DNA of 64,000 nucleotides from the NCBI GenBank assembly GCA_963767245.1, contig CAVYDG010000027.1:62001-126000 (forward strand), given 5' to 3'. The DNA comes from Roseiarcus sp963767245. GTDB lineage: Bacteria; Pseudomonadota; Alphaproteobacteria; Rhizobiales; Beijerinckiaceae. The notes below the pieces were generated by a model that made no database searches, was not told the origin of the DNA, and saw nothing but the letters and a program-made list of their open reading frames with translations. The position numbers and the translations under genes were made by a program. This document shows, in pieces, positions 51,352 through 60,377 of this stretch; positions within the stretch are counted from its first letter, which is position 1; every line of letters starts with the position of its first letter.

Positions 51352-52367
51352 GCGACGCCTCGACGCGCAGCACGCGGCGAGAAGACGGCGATGAGCCGCC
51401 GCGGCGCTTCGCCGATCCGGTCGCGGCCGGCGAGCACCAGGATGACCAAGGCGAGGCCGATCCAGAATTCCCAGTATTCGGGCGTCGCCGCGGAAATCAC
51501 GTCCCTCAGCACGATGAACGCCGCCGCGCCGATCAGGCCGCCGTAGAGATATCCCGCGCCGCCGATGATGAGCATCAGCATGACGTCGGCCGACCGATGG
51601 AAGTCGAACAGGTCGAGCGAGACGATCTGGGTTGTCTGGGCGAGGAGCGCGCCGGCGACGCCCGCATAGGCGGCCGAAAGCGTATAGATGGCGATGATGC
51701 GCCGGCTGGTGTCGATGCCGAGCGCGCCGGCGCGCAGGCGGTTTTCGCGGATCGCGGTCAGCGCCAGTCCGAACGGCGACTGTGCAAGGCGGCGCGCGAT
51801 CGCAAACAGGATGAACAGGACGGCGAAGCTGTAAAGCGCCGCATTGCGCTGTCCGGTGAAGCCGATCGGGAACAGGCCGAGCACCGGCGCGATCGAAAAG
51901 TTCAGGCCGTCCGCGCCGCCGGTGAGCCAGCCGTTGCGGTTGGCGAGTTCCCCGAGCATCAGCGACACGCCGAGCGTCACCATGAGCCGCGTCAGGTCGG
52001 CGCCGCGCAGCAGCAGCGGCGCGGTAGCGAGGCCGACGAGGGCGGCGACCGCGGCGCCGATGACCAGCCCGAGCGTCGGGTCGGCGAAGCCCTTGCTGGC
52101 CAGAATCGCCGCCGCATAGGCGCCGACGCCGAAAAACGCCGCATGCCCGAGCGACACGATGCCGGTCAGGCCGAGAATGAGATCGAGCGACAAAGCGAAC
52201 AGGCCAGCGATCAGGATTTCATTGATGATCGCCGCGCGCGACGGCGCGGCGATGATTGCGACCAGGATCGCAAGCCAGAAGACGATTTCGGGCCACCGCC
52301 AGCGGGCGCGACGATCGAGGTGCGCGGCAAGGCGGCGCGCCGTCGCCGCCGGATCGGCAGCGGTCAT
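51348..52367 (-). CDS. livM: Branched-chain-type ABC transporter permease LivM
   Basis: A 339-residue permease with about nine hydrophobic helices. Family segments LILGLTGIVSLGHAAFFGVGAYAAAIL and GIDTSRRIIAIYTLSAAYAGVAGAL are evident. The true start is ATG 52367 (TAADPAATARR); the frame upstream lies in the repeat. A family-2 repeat of about 120 bases separates it from livH. Confidence 0.9.
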   Translation of the reverse strand: MTAADPAATARRLAAHLDRRARWRWPEIVFWLAILVAIIAAPSRAAIINEILIAGLFALSLDLILGLTGIVSLGHAAFFGVGAYAAAILASKGFADPTLGLVIGAAVAALVGLATAPLLLRGADLTRLMVTLGVSLMLGELANRNGWLTGGADGLNFSIAPVLGLFPIGFTGQRNAALYSFAVLFILFAIARRLAQSPFGLALTAIRENRLRAGALGIDTSRRIIAIYTLSAAYAGVAGALLAQTTQIVSLDLFDFHRSADVMLMLIIGGAGYLYGGLIGAAAFIVLRDVISAATPEYWEFWIGLALVILVLAGRDRIGEAPRRLIAVFSPRAARRGVA

Positions 52368-52391
52368 CGCCCACGACCCCGGACCGGCGCC

Positions 52392-52509
52392 CTCGTCCTG
52401 AGGCGCCGCGAAGCGGCCTTGAAGGACGCTCCAGCGCGCGCCGACCCGATGCGGCGGTCTGGAACATCCTTCAAGATGCAACGCTTCGCGTTGCTTCTCA
52501 GGATGAGGC
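52392..52509. repeat. Palindromic repeat element (family 2)
   Basis: CTCGTCCTGAGGCGCC at the left pairs with TTCTCAGGATGAGGCG at the right, with GAAGGA/TCCTTC and ACGCTTCGCGTT inside. It is a copy of the element at 21896-22019. It sits inside the liv operon between livH and livM and may stabilise or process the transcript. Confidence 0.8.
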
Positions 52510-52527
52510 GGTGGTTCGCGCTGTCTG

Positions 52528-53391
52528 TCATCGCCCGTCCCCGCGCGCGAACAGCCCTTGCGGCTTAACGATCAGCGTCACCACCATCACCGCGTAGATG
52601 ATGAAGGCGCCGATCGAGGGGACATAATATTTGCCCGCGACATCGAGCACGCCAAGCAGGAGCGCGCCGAACAAGGCGCCCATGATCCCGTTCGAACCGC
52701 CAACGGTGACGACGATGAGGAAGGTCACCAGGAATTTCACCGGAAATGACGGATCGATGCCGCCAACGACATCGGCGGCCAGCGCTCCGCCCAGGCCCGC
52801 GAGCCCGCTGCCGACAGCGAAGGCGATGGCGAAGATGCGGTCGACATTGATGCCCAAACCCTGGGCGACCCGCGCATCGTCGACCGCCGCTCTCAGTTGG
52901 GCGCCGAACCGGGTCTTGACGAGGAATGTCTGCAGGGCGGCGGCGATGACCCCGCAGATCAGGATGATGAACAGCCGATAGACGCCGATGCCGACGCCAT
53001 GGAAATCGATCCGCCCGCTGAGCCATTGGGGCAGATGAACCTGCTGCGGCTCGTCGCCGATGAGGTAGGCGGCGATCGGCATCGCCATCAGGACGAGGCC
53101 GATGGTGAACAGCACCTGATCGAGCGGACTTGCGCCATAAAGCCGGCGATAGAGAGTGCGCTCGAGCGCGACGCCAAGGATCGCCGGAATCAGGAAAGCC
53201 GCAGGAAGCGTCAGGAGGAAAGGCGCGCCGGCGCGGTTCATGAGCAGCGCCGTCACATAGCCGCCGACCATCGCGAACGCGCCGTGGGCGAGGTTGATGA
53301 AGTTCATCAACCCGAGTGTCACCGACAGCCCGCTCGCCAGCACGAACAAGAGCATGCCGTACGCCACGCCGTCGAGCAGGATGGTCAGCAT
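52528..53391 (-). CDS. livH: Branched-chain-type ABC transporter permease LivH
   Basis: A 287-residue permease with several hydrophobic helices. The family segment is GLSVTLGLMNFINLAHGAFAMVGGYV near residue 20, followed by GLAGLGGALAADVVGGIDP near the C-terminal third. The start is ATG 53391; the frame upstream encodes repeat-derived sequence. Forms the channel with LivM. Confidence 0.9.
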   Translation of the reverse strand: MLTILLDGVAYGMLLFVLASGLSVTLGLMNFINLAHGAFAMVGGYVTALLMNRAGAPFLLTLPAAFLIPAILGVALERTLYRRLYGASPLDQVLFTIGLVLMAMPIAAYLIGDEPQQVHLPQWLSGRIDFHGVGIGVYRLFIILICGVIAAALQTFLVKTRFGAQLRAAVDDARVAQGLGINVDRIFAIAFAVGSGLAGLGGALAADVVGGIDPSFPVKFLVTFLIVVTVGGSNGIMGALFGALLLGVLDVAGKYYVPSIGAFIIYAVMVVTLIVKPQGLFARGDGR

Positions 53392-53400
53392 GGCGTCGCT

Positions 53401-53585
53401 CCCCTTCTCCCTCCGGGAGAAGGTGGCCGGCGAAGCCGGCCGGATGAGGGTGCTCGATGCGCAATGGGGCGGCGGCAAAAGACAAGCGCGCCAATATCAC
53501 CAAATGGTTCTTGGCTGCATGCTTGTTCGTTACGCCAAGCCCTCATCCGGCGCTCCGCGCCACCTTCTCCCGAGGGGAGAAGGGG
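53401..53585. repeat. Palindromic repeat pair (family 3)
   Basis: Left arm CCTTCTCCCTCCGGGAGAAGGTGG ... CCGGATGAGGG and right arm CCCTCATCCGG ... CCACCTTCTCCCGAGGGGAGAAGG are inverted relative to one another. The unit lies between livH and livK, so the operon may be segmented here. Middle part: about 80 bases without a recognised gene. Confidence 0.8.
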
Positions 53586-53590
53586 TCCCA

Positions 53591-54766
53591 TCAGTGCTTC
53601 GCGGCCTTATAGGGATCCTTCACGTCGGGGATGGTCGCGAACTCGACGTTGTACAGCGCGCCGTCCTTCTTCTCGACCTTGCGGACATAGATGTTCTGCA
53701 CGATGTCGCGCGTTTCCGGATCGATCGAGACCGGCCCGCGCGGGCTCATCCAGCTCATGCCCTTCATTGCCGCCATCAGCGCGTCGCCGCTCGCGTCGCC
53801 CTTGGTCTTTTCGAGCGCCTGATAGACGAGCGCCATGCCGTCATAGGCGCCGACCGCCATGAAATTCGGCCGCATGCCGTTGTTGGCTTTCTCGAATGCG
53901 GCGACGAACGCCTTGTTCTCGGGCGAATCATGGTCGGCGGAATAGTGATGCGTGGTGACCGCGCCGAGCGCGGAATCGCCGATGTCTGCAAGCAGGTCGT
54001 CGTCGGTCACGTCGCCGGTGCCGATCAGCTTGACGCCGGCCTTGTCGAGGCCGCGCTCGACGAATTCCTTCATGAAGACTGCGCCTTGACCTGACGGCAC
54101 GAAAACGAACACCGCGTCGGGCGCGTCGTCCTTCACCCGTTGCAGGAAGGGCGCGAAGTCCGGGTTCTTGAGCGGGACGCGGATCTTCTCGGCGATCGTC
54201 CCGCCGTCCTTCTCGAAGGTTTCGCTAAACCACTTCTCGGCGTCGACGCCGGGGCCATAGTCGGCGACAATCGTCACGGCCTTCTTGATTCCGTTCTTGG
54301 CCGCCCATTCGGCCATCGGCGCCGAGGCCTGCGGCAGCGTGAACGAGGTCCGGACGATATAGGGAGATTTCTCGGTGATCATCGCGGTCGCGGCGGCCGA
54401 GACGATCTCGGGAACCTTGGCTTCCGTCGCCACCGGCGCTGTGGCCAGCGCCAGCGGCGTCAGGCCGAAGCCCATCAAAACCTTGGCGTGATCGTTGCCG
54501 ATCAGCTCCTCCGCCAGGCGCTTGGTGACGTCGGCCGCGCCGGTGTCGTCCTTGACCTCGAGCACGATCTTCTTGCCGGCGACCGTGTCGCCGTGCTGCT
54601 GGATATAAAGTTGAGCGCCGGCCTGCTCCTGCTTGCCGGTCGAGGCCTGCTGGCCAGTCATCGGCAGGATCATGCCGACCGTCACGGTATTGTCGTCCGC
54701 TCGGGCCGGAGCCGCGAGCAGCGCCGCGCCCAACGCGGCGCCCAACATCGAATATCTGGATATCAT
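53591..54766 (-). CDS. livK: Branched-chain-type ABC transporter substrate-binding protein LivK
   Basis: A 391-residue periplasmic binding protein. Signal peptide SMLGAALGAALLAAPARA, then VTVGMILPMTGQQASTGKQE, the typical start of a type I solute-binding fold (Peripla_BP_6). Relatives bind branched-chain amino acids, but many bind aromatic acids such as benzoate or hydroxycinnamate. Since the transporter lies beside a protocatechuate pathway, an aromatic or shikimate ligand is plausible; this is inference. Good ribosome site GGAGG 12 bases before ATG 54766. Confidence 0.88.
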   Translation of the reverse strand: MISRYSMLGAALGAALLAAPARADDNTVTVGMILPMTGQQASTGKQEQAGAQLYIQQHGDTVAGKKIVLEVKDDTGAADVTKRLAEELIGNDHAKVLMGFGLTPLALATAPVATEAKVPEIVSAAATAMITEKSPYIVRTSFTLPQASAPMAEWAAKNGIKKAVTIVADYGPGVDAEKWFSETFEKDGGTIAEKIRVPLKNPDFAPFLQRVKDDAPDAVFVFVPSGQGAVFMKEFVERGLDKAGVKLIGTGDVTDDDLLADIGDSALGAVTTHHYSADHDSPENKAFVAAFEKANNGMRPNFMAVGAYDGMALVYQALEKTKGDASGDALMAAMKGMSWMSPRGPVSIDPETRDIVQNIYVRKVEKKDGALYNVEFATIPDVKDPYKAAKH

Positions 54767-54878
54767 CTAGGATCCTCCCGTTCGGCGCTCATATTGGCCG
54801 ACCTACAGCCGTTGTACTTGAAATTGCGGCGACGTTAGCTTCTCCAGCGCCGAAGCGAAAGATCGACCTTTGTAGCCC

Positions 54879-55805
54879 TCAGTCGCGGGCGGCGGGATGG
54901 AGCGCGGCAAGAATCCGGTCGGCCAGCAGAAGGCAGTCCGCCGCCTCCGCTTCGGTCGAGCGCAAGCCAAGTTCACCGATCGTCTGCTCCCACTCAACCG
55001 ACGCGCGCGACATCTCGCCTTGGAGGCCAAGCAGATCGACAGTCAGCGCGACCTCGCGCATTTCGGCGGCGCGACGGACGCCATGGGTCATCACCCGCTC
55101 CAGCATATAGGCCGAACGCTTCCTCCAGTCGAAGCCGGGGTAGGTGTCGTCGAGCGAATCGAGCACCGTCTCGATCACGCCCGCCTTCCGCCCGGCGAGC
55201 ACGCATTCGCAGACCAGCGCCTCGAGCCCCTTCATCATGATCGAGCGAATCATCTTGACGCTCGAGGCGGCGCCGACCGGGCCCGCGTGGATTCGCGCCG
55301 ACATGCCGAGGGCGGCAAGCGCAGGGGCCGCGGCTTCGGCGTGGGGGCCGCTGATCAGGAGTGGGGTGCGATGGAGGCGCGGATGAACCGGCGCCATCAC
55401 CGCGACGTCGACATAACGCCCGCCCGCCGCCTCAATCTCCACGGCCGTGCGGGCCTTGGTCTGCGGAGCGCATGAATCGCAGTCGAAAAAGAGCGCGCCT
55501 TTCGTGAGCCCGGACAACGCCGCGAGCGCCGCCTCGTGCGCCTGGTCGGCGGTGACGACGGAGAACACCGCCTCGGCGCCGGTGACCGCCTCGGGCGCGG
55601 TCGACGCGCCAATGACATTGGCCGCGGCATAGTCGGCCCGCTTGGCCGCCCGCACCTCGGGATCAAGCGAATCGGTTTTGATGTCGTAAGCGCAAATGCG
55701 CGCCCTGAAGCCGGGGTTGGTGCGCCAGCCTTCGAGAAAGGCGCGCGCTGCCTCGCCGAAGCCAATGAACGCGATGGCGCCTGAGCCGAGCGTCGATTCC
55801 GTCAT
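54879..55805 (-). CDS. NAD(P)-dependent oxidoreductase, DUF1932 type
   Basis: A 308-residue 6-phosphogluconate-dehydrogenase-like enzyme. The Rossmann site is AIAFIGFGEAARAFLEGW near residue 9, and the catalytic helix holds VGAASSVKMIRSIMMKGLEA, where the Lys is the likely catalytic residue, then a DUF1932 domain at the C-terminus. Relatives oxidise hydroxy acids; in this neighbourhood an aromatic-pathway hydroxy acid is likely but unproven. ATG 55805 has GGAGGATGGG upstream. It is divergent from the ModA-like gene. Confidence 0.8.
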   Translation of the reverse strand: MTESTLGSGAIAFIGFGEAARAFLEGWRTNPGFRARICAYDIKTDSLDPEVRAAKRADYAAANVIGASTAPEAVTGAEAVFSVVTADQAHEAALAALSGLTKGALFFDCDSCAPQTKARTAVEIEAAGGRYVDVAVMAPVHPRLHRTPLLISGPHAEAAAPALAALGMSARIHAGPVGAASSVKMIRSIMMKGLEALVCECVLAGRKAGVIETVLDSLDDTYPGFDWRKRSAYMLERVMTHGVRRAAEMREVALTVDLLGLQGEMSRASVEWEQTIGELGLRSTEAEAADCLLLADRILAALHPAARD

Positions 55806-55972
55806 CCCATCCTCCGGCCGCCGTCCGCGCGAGGCGCCCGGGGACATGATGGCAAATCGAAGCGTTATTGGTTAGTTTCATTTTGGGGAGGAAGCGGGTT
55901 CGATGAACAACATATCCAGGACGCAGCTTTCGCCACCTTTCGTCCGCCGTCGGGACATCGACTGAAACCGAC

Positions 55973-56662
55973 ATGGCTCTTCGGATCACCGGCCTTTCGT
56001 CGATGGCGACCCGGCATATCCTGTCCGATCTGGCGCGGGACTACGAGGTGCGCGCGGGGACACATGTCGAGATACGTTCGATGGGTGGGGTCGAAGCGGC
56101 GAAATTGGCGCGGGCCGGCGAGCCGACGGACATCGTCGTGCTCGCGTCGAAGGTCTTGCAGAGCCTGGAGGCCGAGGGGCATCTCGCCAAGGGCAGCGTT
56201 AGAGGTTTCGCCCGATCGGAGATCGCGCTCGCTGTCCCGGCCGGCTCGCGGCGACCTATTGTCGACAGCGAGAAGGCGGTAAGGCAGGCCATGATCGAGG
56301 CCCGCAGGCTCTGCTACTCGACCGGCCCGAGCGGCGACCACTTCACGGCTTTGTGCGAGAAATGGGGCCTGGCGGATTCCGTCCTGGCGCGCGCGCTCAA
56401 GGCGCCGCCGGGCGTGCCGGTGGCGACATTGGTCGCGCAGGGGGACGCGGATCTCGGCATTCAGCAGCTGAGCGAACTGATCGGCCAGCCTGGCGTCGAA
56501 GTCGTCGGTCCGCTGCCGCCGGAGATTCAGGCGGTGACAATATTCTCCGCCGGCGTGTCGACGACATCCGCCGAGCGCGAGGCGGCGGATGCTCTGGTGG
56601 CGTATCTGGCCTCGACGGAAGCGCACGGCGCAATAAGACGCCACGGCATGGAGCCGGCATGA
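55973..56662 (+). CDS. ModA-like substrate-binding fold protein, no signal peptide
   Basis: A 229-residue protein with the type II solute-binding fold seen in molybdate-binding ModA proteins (RITGLSSMATRHILSDLARDY, AGEPTDIVVLAS, LGIQQLSELIGQPGVEVVGPLP). No signal peptide or lipobox is present, so it should be cytoplasmic and not part of a transporter; no ModB/ModC gene is nearby. It lies just before mobA and ligJ, so it may be an intracellular binding protein or an enzyme of this route. That last is inference. Confidence 0.75.
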   Translation: MALRITGLSSMATRHILSDLARDYEVRAGTHVEIRSMGGVEAAKLARAGEPTDIVVLASKVLQSLEAEGHLAKGSVRGFARSEIALAVPAGSRRPIVDSEKAVRQAMIEARRLCYSTGPSGDHFTALCEKWGLADSVLARALKAPPGVPVATLVAQGDADLGIQQLSELIGQPGVEVVGPLPPEIQAVTIFSAGVSTTSAEREAADALVAYLASTEAHGAIRRHGMEPA

Positions 56663-56735
56663 AGGCGCGGCAAGGCGATCGATCGATCGCGGCTGGCTCG
56701 GGCGGCGGTAGGGGAGGTGAGAGGGAGTGTGCGCC

Positions 56736-57263
56736 ATGAGCGTCAGGTCCGGCAGTCCCGTAGACGACGCACGAATGGCCGCGAGGCCGGAAGATGTCGC
56801 GCTTACCATCCGCGCCGGTCTGATCGGCGGATTCATCGGCGGCGTCAGCATCTGGGTCTACGAGGCCATTGTCTGGGTCGGGGTCCAGGGCCTGATGCCG
56901 CTCGGCGGCATTCCCCGCAACGCCACGGGGCTGGTGTTCGGCAAGGGAGTTCAGGACTCGCTTGGCTCGTTCGCCTATATTCTCGGGACCGGAATCCATT
57001 TCTTTTTTTGCTTCGTCTGGGGTGTGCTGTTCGCTTTCCTCTGGCCGTATTTTCGCCGGCGCGGCTACGAGGCGACGCTGATCGCCCTGTTCTTTGCCGT
57101 AGTCGTGTGGATCGTCATGCATGTCGCAATCGCGCTCGTCTCGTCGGATCATCCGAACTATCTCGATCCGAACGTCGTCATCGGCGGCTTCATGTCGCAT
57201 CTCTTCTATGCCGTGCCGCTCGCTTTGGCCGTAAAGCGGCTCACGTCCGCGATGGCAGGTTGA
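56736..57263 (+). CDS. Conserved inner-membrane protein
   Basis: A 175-residue protein with four hydrophobic helices (GLIGGFIGGVSIWVYEAIVWV, YILGTGIHFFFCFVWGVLFAFLW, LIALFFAVVVWIVMHVAIALV and a C-terminal LFYAVPLALAV). I know no function. Between the ModA-like gene and mobA, on the same strand with 74 and 44 bases gaps, so an operon is likely; a membrane carrier or accessory protein of the aromatic pathway is possible. The start could be GTG 56727; I use ATG 56736. Confidence 0.65.
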   Translation: MSVRSGSPVDDARMAARPEDVALTIRAGLIGGFIGGVSIWVYEAIVWVGVQGLMPLGGIPRNATGLVFGKGVQDSLGSFAYILGTGIHFFFCFVWGVLFAFLWPYFRRRGYEATLIALFFAVVVWIVMHVAIALVSSDHPNYLDPNVVIGGFMSHLFYAVPLALAVKRLTSAMAG

Positions 57264-57307
57264 TCGATTCGCCAGGCCGCGCCGCGACGAGCGGGTAGGA
57301 GGGTCCG

Positions 57308-59290
57308 TTGCAGTTCTACCTTGATGGTTACGCTCCCGGCGATCCGGACATCCTGCCGGCGGCGCCCAGCGCGGAGGATCATCCAGCAGGGCCGCCTGAC
57401 GCCGCGGATGTTCTCATCGTCGGCGCCGGGCCAGCCGGGATGCTGCTGGCGGCGCAGCTGTCGAGCTTCCCGAGCATAAGGACATGCATCGTCGAGCGAC
57501 GCGAGGGGCCGCTTAAGCTTGGCCAGGCCGACGGCGTGGCGTGCCGCACCATGGAGATGTTCGAGGCTTTTGGTCTGAGCGAGCGCCTGACCCGGGAATC
57601 CTACTGGGTCAACGAGACCGTGTTCTGGCGCCCATCGTCGGACGATCCCTCGCGAATCGTCCGCACCGGCCGGGTCCAGGACGTCGAGGATGGGCTCTCG
57701 GAGTTCCCTCACGTGATCGTCAACCAGGCCCGGCTCCTCCAGTACCTGCAGGAATACATGGCCAGGTCGCCCACGCGGCTCGTCCCCGACTTTGGTTGGG
57801 AGTTTGAGACCCTGACGATCGATGCCCGGGGCGACTACCCCGTCTCCGCGACCCTGCGCAACGTCACGACGAGCGCCGCGAAAACCGTGCGTGCGAAATA
57901 TGTCGTCGGCGGCGACGGCGCGCGAAGCAAGGTGCGGGAGGCGATCGGCGCGGCGCCGAAAGGCGACTTCGCCAACCACGCCTGGGGCGTGGTCGATATG
58001 CTCGCGGTCACGGACTTTCCCGATATCCGGTTGAAAGCCGCGATCCAGTCGAAGGACGAGGGCAACATCCTGCTGATACCGCGTGAAGGCGGCTATCTCG
58101 TCCGCCTTTATGTCGATATGGGCGAGATCGATCCCAACGATCGCGAGGCGTTCCGGTTGCACACCCAGGAAAGCGTGATCGCGACCGCACAGCGGGTGCT
58201 GCATCCGTATACGCTCGATGTGCGCGATGTGGCGTGGTTCGCGGTTTACCAGGTCGGCCAGCGCGTCACGGATCGATTCGACGACGTTCCCGCGAGCGAG
58301 GCGGGATCGCGTCCGCCGCGAGTCTTCATCGCCGGCGACGCCTGCCACACGCATAGCGCCAAGGCCGGGCAGGGGATGAACGTGTCGATGCAGGACGCCT
58401 TCAACCTCGGCTGGAAGATCGCATCGGTCCTGGAAGGGCGGGCCAAACCGGAGCTGCTCGAGACCTACACAGTCGAGCGGCACGCGGTCGCCCAGCGCCT
58501 TATCGACTTCGACAAGGAATGGTCAAAAATCATGGCGTCTCCGCCCAAGGACCCCGCGCGGCCGGACCTCGGCGGGGTCGACCCCGAGGAGCTGCAGGCG
58601 TATTTTGTCCGATCCGGCCGCTATACCGCGGGCCTTGCAACCCACTACCCTCCCGGCGCCCCGCTGACCGCGCAACCGACCCACCAGGCGCTGGCCAAGG
58701 GTTTTGTCATTGGCATGCGCTTCCATTCCGCGCCGGTCGTTCGCCTCGCGGACGCCAAGCCGATGCAGCTTGGCCACGCCGCTCGCGCTGACGGCGCCTG
58801 GCGCATCTATGCTTTTGCCGACGCCAGCGGCGAGAAGCTCGGCGCGCTGATGACGTTTCTGGACACATCGGATCAGTCGCCGGTCAGACGCCATACGCCT
58901 GCGGCGGCCAATATCGACAGCGTCATCGACGTCCGCGCCGTGTTTCAGCAGGGACATCGGTATCTCAAAGTCGAGGATCTGCCGCCGTTTCTCCTGCCGC
59001 GAAAGGGGCGGTTCGGTTTGATCGACTATGAGAAGGTCTATACGCCCGACCACAAGAACGGACCCGACATCTTCATCCTCAGGGGCGTCGACCGCGCCAA
59101 AGGGGCGTTGGTGGTCGTCCGTCCAGACCAGTATGTGGCGAATGTTCTGCCGCTCGACGCGCATGAGGCGTTGGCTTCCTACTTCGCGGCCTTCATGCTC
59201 GAGAGCAGGCGCTCGGAGCGCCGGGAGCCGGCGAGGTTCACGGACACGGCCCAGCAGCCGGCGCCGCAAGTCGTCCCGGCCGCGAGCTGA
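57308..59290 (+). CDS. mobA: 3-hydroxybenzoate 4-monooxygenase
   Basis: A 660-residue flavoprotein monooxygenase (EC 1.14.13.23) that converts 3-hydroxybenzoate to protocatechuate with NADPH and O2. FAD sites: DVLIVGAGPAGMLLAAQL near residue 35 and RVFIAGDACHTHSAKAGQGM near 338; also YVVGGDGARSKVRE near 198. The C-terminal thioredoxin-like domain (about 450-640) is that of the phenol hydroxylase group. LGQADGVACRTMEMFEAFGL and DGLSEFPHVIVNQARLLQY are very like the Comamonas MobA. Starts with TTG 57308, with GGAGGG four bases upstream. ligJ follows after 53 bases, which fits since the product feeds protocatechuate 4,5-cleavage. Confidence 0.88.
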   Translation: MQFYLDGYAPGDPDILPAAPSAEDHPAGPPDAADVLIVGAGPAGMLLAAQLSSFPSIRTCIVERREGPLKLGQADGVACRTMEMFEAFGLSERLTRESYWVNETVFWRPSSDDPSRIVRTGRVQDVEDGLSEFPHVIVNQARLLQYLQEYMARSPTRLVPDFGWEFETLTIDARGDYPVSATLRNVTTSAAKTVRAKYVVGGDGARSKVREAIGAAPKGDFANHAWGVVDMLAVTDFPDIRLKAAIQSKDEGNILLIPREGGYLVRLYVDMGEIDPNDREAFRLHTQESVIATAQRVLHPYTLDVRDVAWFAVYQVGQRVTDRFDDVPASEAGSRPPRVFIAGDACHTHSAKAGQGMNVSMQDAFNLGWKIASVLEGRAKPELLETYTVERHAVAQRLIDFDKEWSKIMASPPKDPARPDLGGVDPEELQAYFVRSGRYTAGLATHYPPGAPLTAQPTHQALAKGFVIGMRFHSAPVVRLADAKPMQLGHAARADGAWRIYAFADASGEKLGALMTFLDTSDQSPVRRHTPAAANIDSVIDVRAVFQQGHRYLKVEDLPPFLLPRKGRFGLIDYEKVYTPDHKNGPDIFILRGVDRAKGALVVVRPDQYVANVLPLDAHEALASYFAAFMLESRRSERREPARFTDTAQQPAPQVVPAAS

Positions 59291-59343
59291 GGTCGATTTC
59301 AAACCTAGAGACCGCCTCCCGCAACGCCACTGGAGACCTAACC

Positions 59344-60372
59344 ATGATAATCGACTGCCACGGCCACTACACCACTGCCCCCAAGGCGCTCGAGGCGTGG
59401 CGCAACCGGCAGATCGCCGGCATCAAGGACCCTGCGGTCGCGCCCAAGGTCGCCGAACTCAAGATCAGCGACGATGAGTTGCGCGCCTCGGTCGAGGCGA
59501 ACCAGCTCAAGCTGATGCGGGAGCGCGGCTGCGATCTCACCATCTTCAGCCCCCGCGCCAGTTTCATGGCCCATCATATCGGCGACTTCGTGGTGAGCTC
59601 GACCTGGGCTGCGATCTGCAACGAGCTTTGCTTCCGCGTCTCGAAGCTCCTCCCCGACAATTTCATCGGTGCGGCGATGCTGCCGCAGAGTCCCGGCGTC
59701 GAGCCGAAGACCTGCATTCCCGAGCTGGACAAATGCATGCGGGACTATGGCTTCGTCGCCATCAATCTCAATCCCGATCCGTCCGGGGGCAACTGGACGA
59801 GCCCGCCGCTGACCGACCGCTTGTGGTATCCGATCTACGAGAAGATGGTCGAGTGGGACATCCCGGCGATGGTCCATGTCTCGACCAGCTGCAACCCCTG
59901 CTTCCACACCACCGGCGCCCATTACATCAACGCCGACACGACCGCGGTGATGCAGTTCATCCAGGGCGACCTGTTCAAGGATTTTCCAACCTTGCGCTTC
60001 GTCATTCCGCATGGCGGCGGGGCCGCGCCCTATCACTGGGGCCGCTATCGCGGCCTGGCGCAGGAACTGAAGAAGCCGCTGCTCACCGAGCAGCTTCTTA
60101 AGAACGTTTTCTTCGACACCTGCGTCTATCACCAGCCGGGCGTCGATCTCCTGACCAAGGTGATCCCGGTCGATAACATCCTGTTCGCCAGCGAAATGAT
60201 CGGCGCGGTCAGGGGGATCGACCCGGAGACCGGGCACTACTACGACGACACCAAGCGCTACGTCGAGGCGACGGCCAATCTCAGCCCCGAGGATCGCCAT
60301 AAGGTCTACGAGGGCAACGCGCGCCGCGTCTATCCGCGCCTCGACAAGGCGCTGAAGGCGAGAGGTCGCTGA
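59344..60372 (+). CDS. ligJ: 4-oxalomesaconate hydratase LigJ (amidohydrolase fold)
   Basis: A 342-residue amidohydrolase-fold enzyme (EC 4.2.1.83) of the protocatechuate 4,5-cleavage path. The start IIDCHGHYTTAPKALEAWRN has the metal-binding His pair; later HVSTSCNPCFHTTGAHYINAD, VIPHGGGAAPYHWGR and FASEMIGAVRGID match LigJ of Sphingobium closely. It adds water to 4-oxalomesaconate to give 4-carboxy-4-hydroxy-2-oxoadipate, which an aldolase then splits; the aldolase gene is not in the window. ATG 59344, probably co-transcribed with mobA. Convergent with the LysR gene. Confidence 0.9.
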   Translation: MIIDCHGHYTTAPKALEAWRNRQIAGIKDPAVAPKVAELKISDDELRASVEANQLKLMRERGCDLTIFSPRASFMAHHIGDFVVSSTWAAICNELCFRVSKLLPDNFIGAAMLPQSPGVEPKTCIPELDKCMRDYGFVAINLNPDPSGGNWTSPPLTDRLWYPIYEKMVEWDIPAMVHVSTSCNPCFHTTGAHYINADTTAVMQFIQGDLFKDFPTLRFVIPHGGGAAPYHWGRYRGLAQELKKPLLTEQLLKNVFFDTCVYHQPGVDLLTKVIPVDNILFASEMIGAVRGIDPETGHYYDDTKRYVEATANLSPEDRHKVYEGNARRVYPRLDKALKARGR

Positions 60373-60377
60373 CGAGT

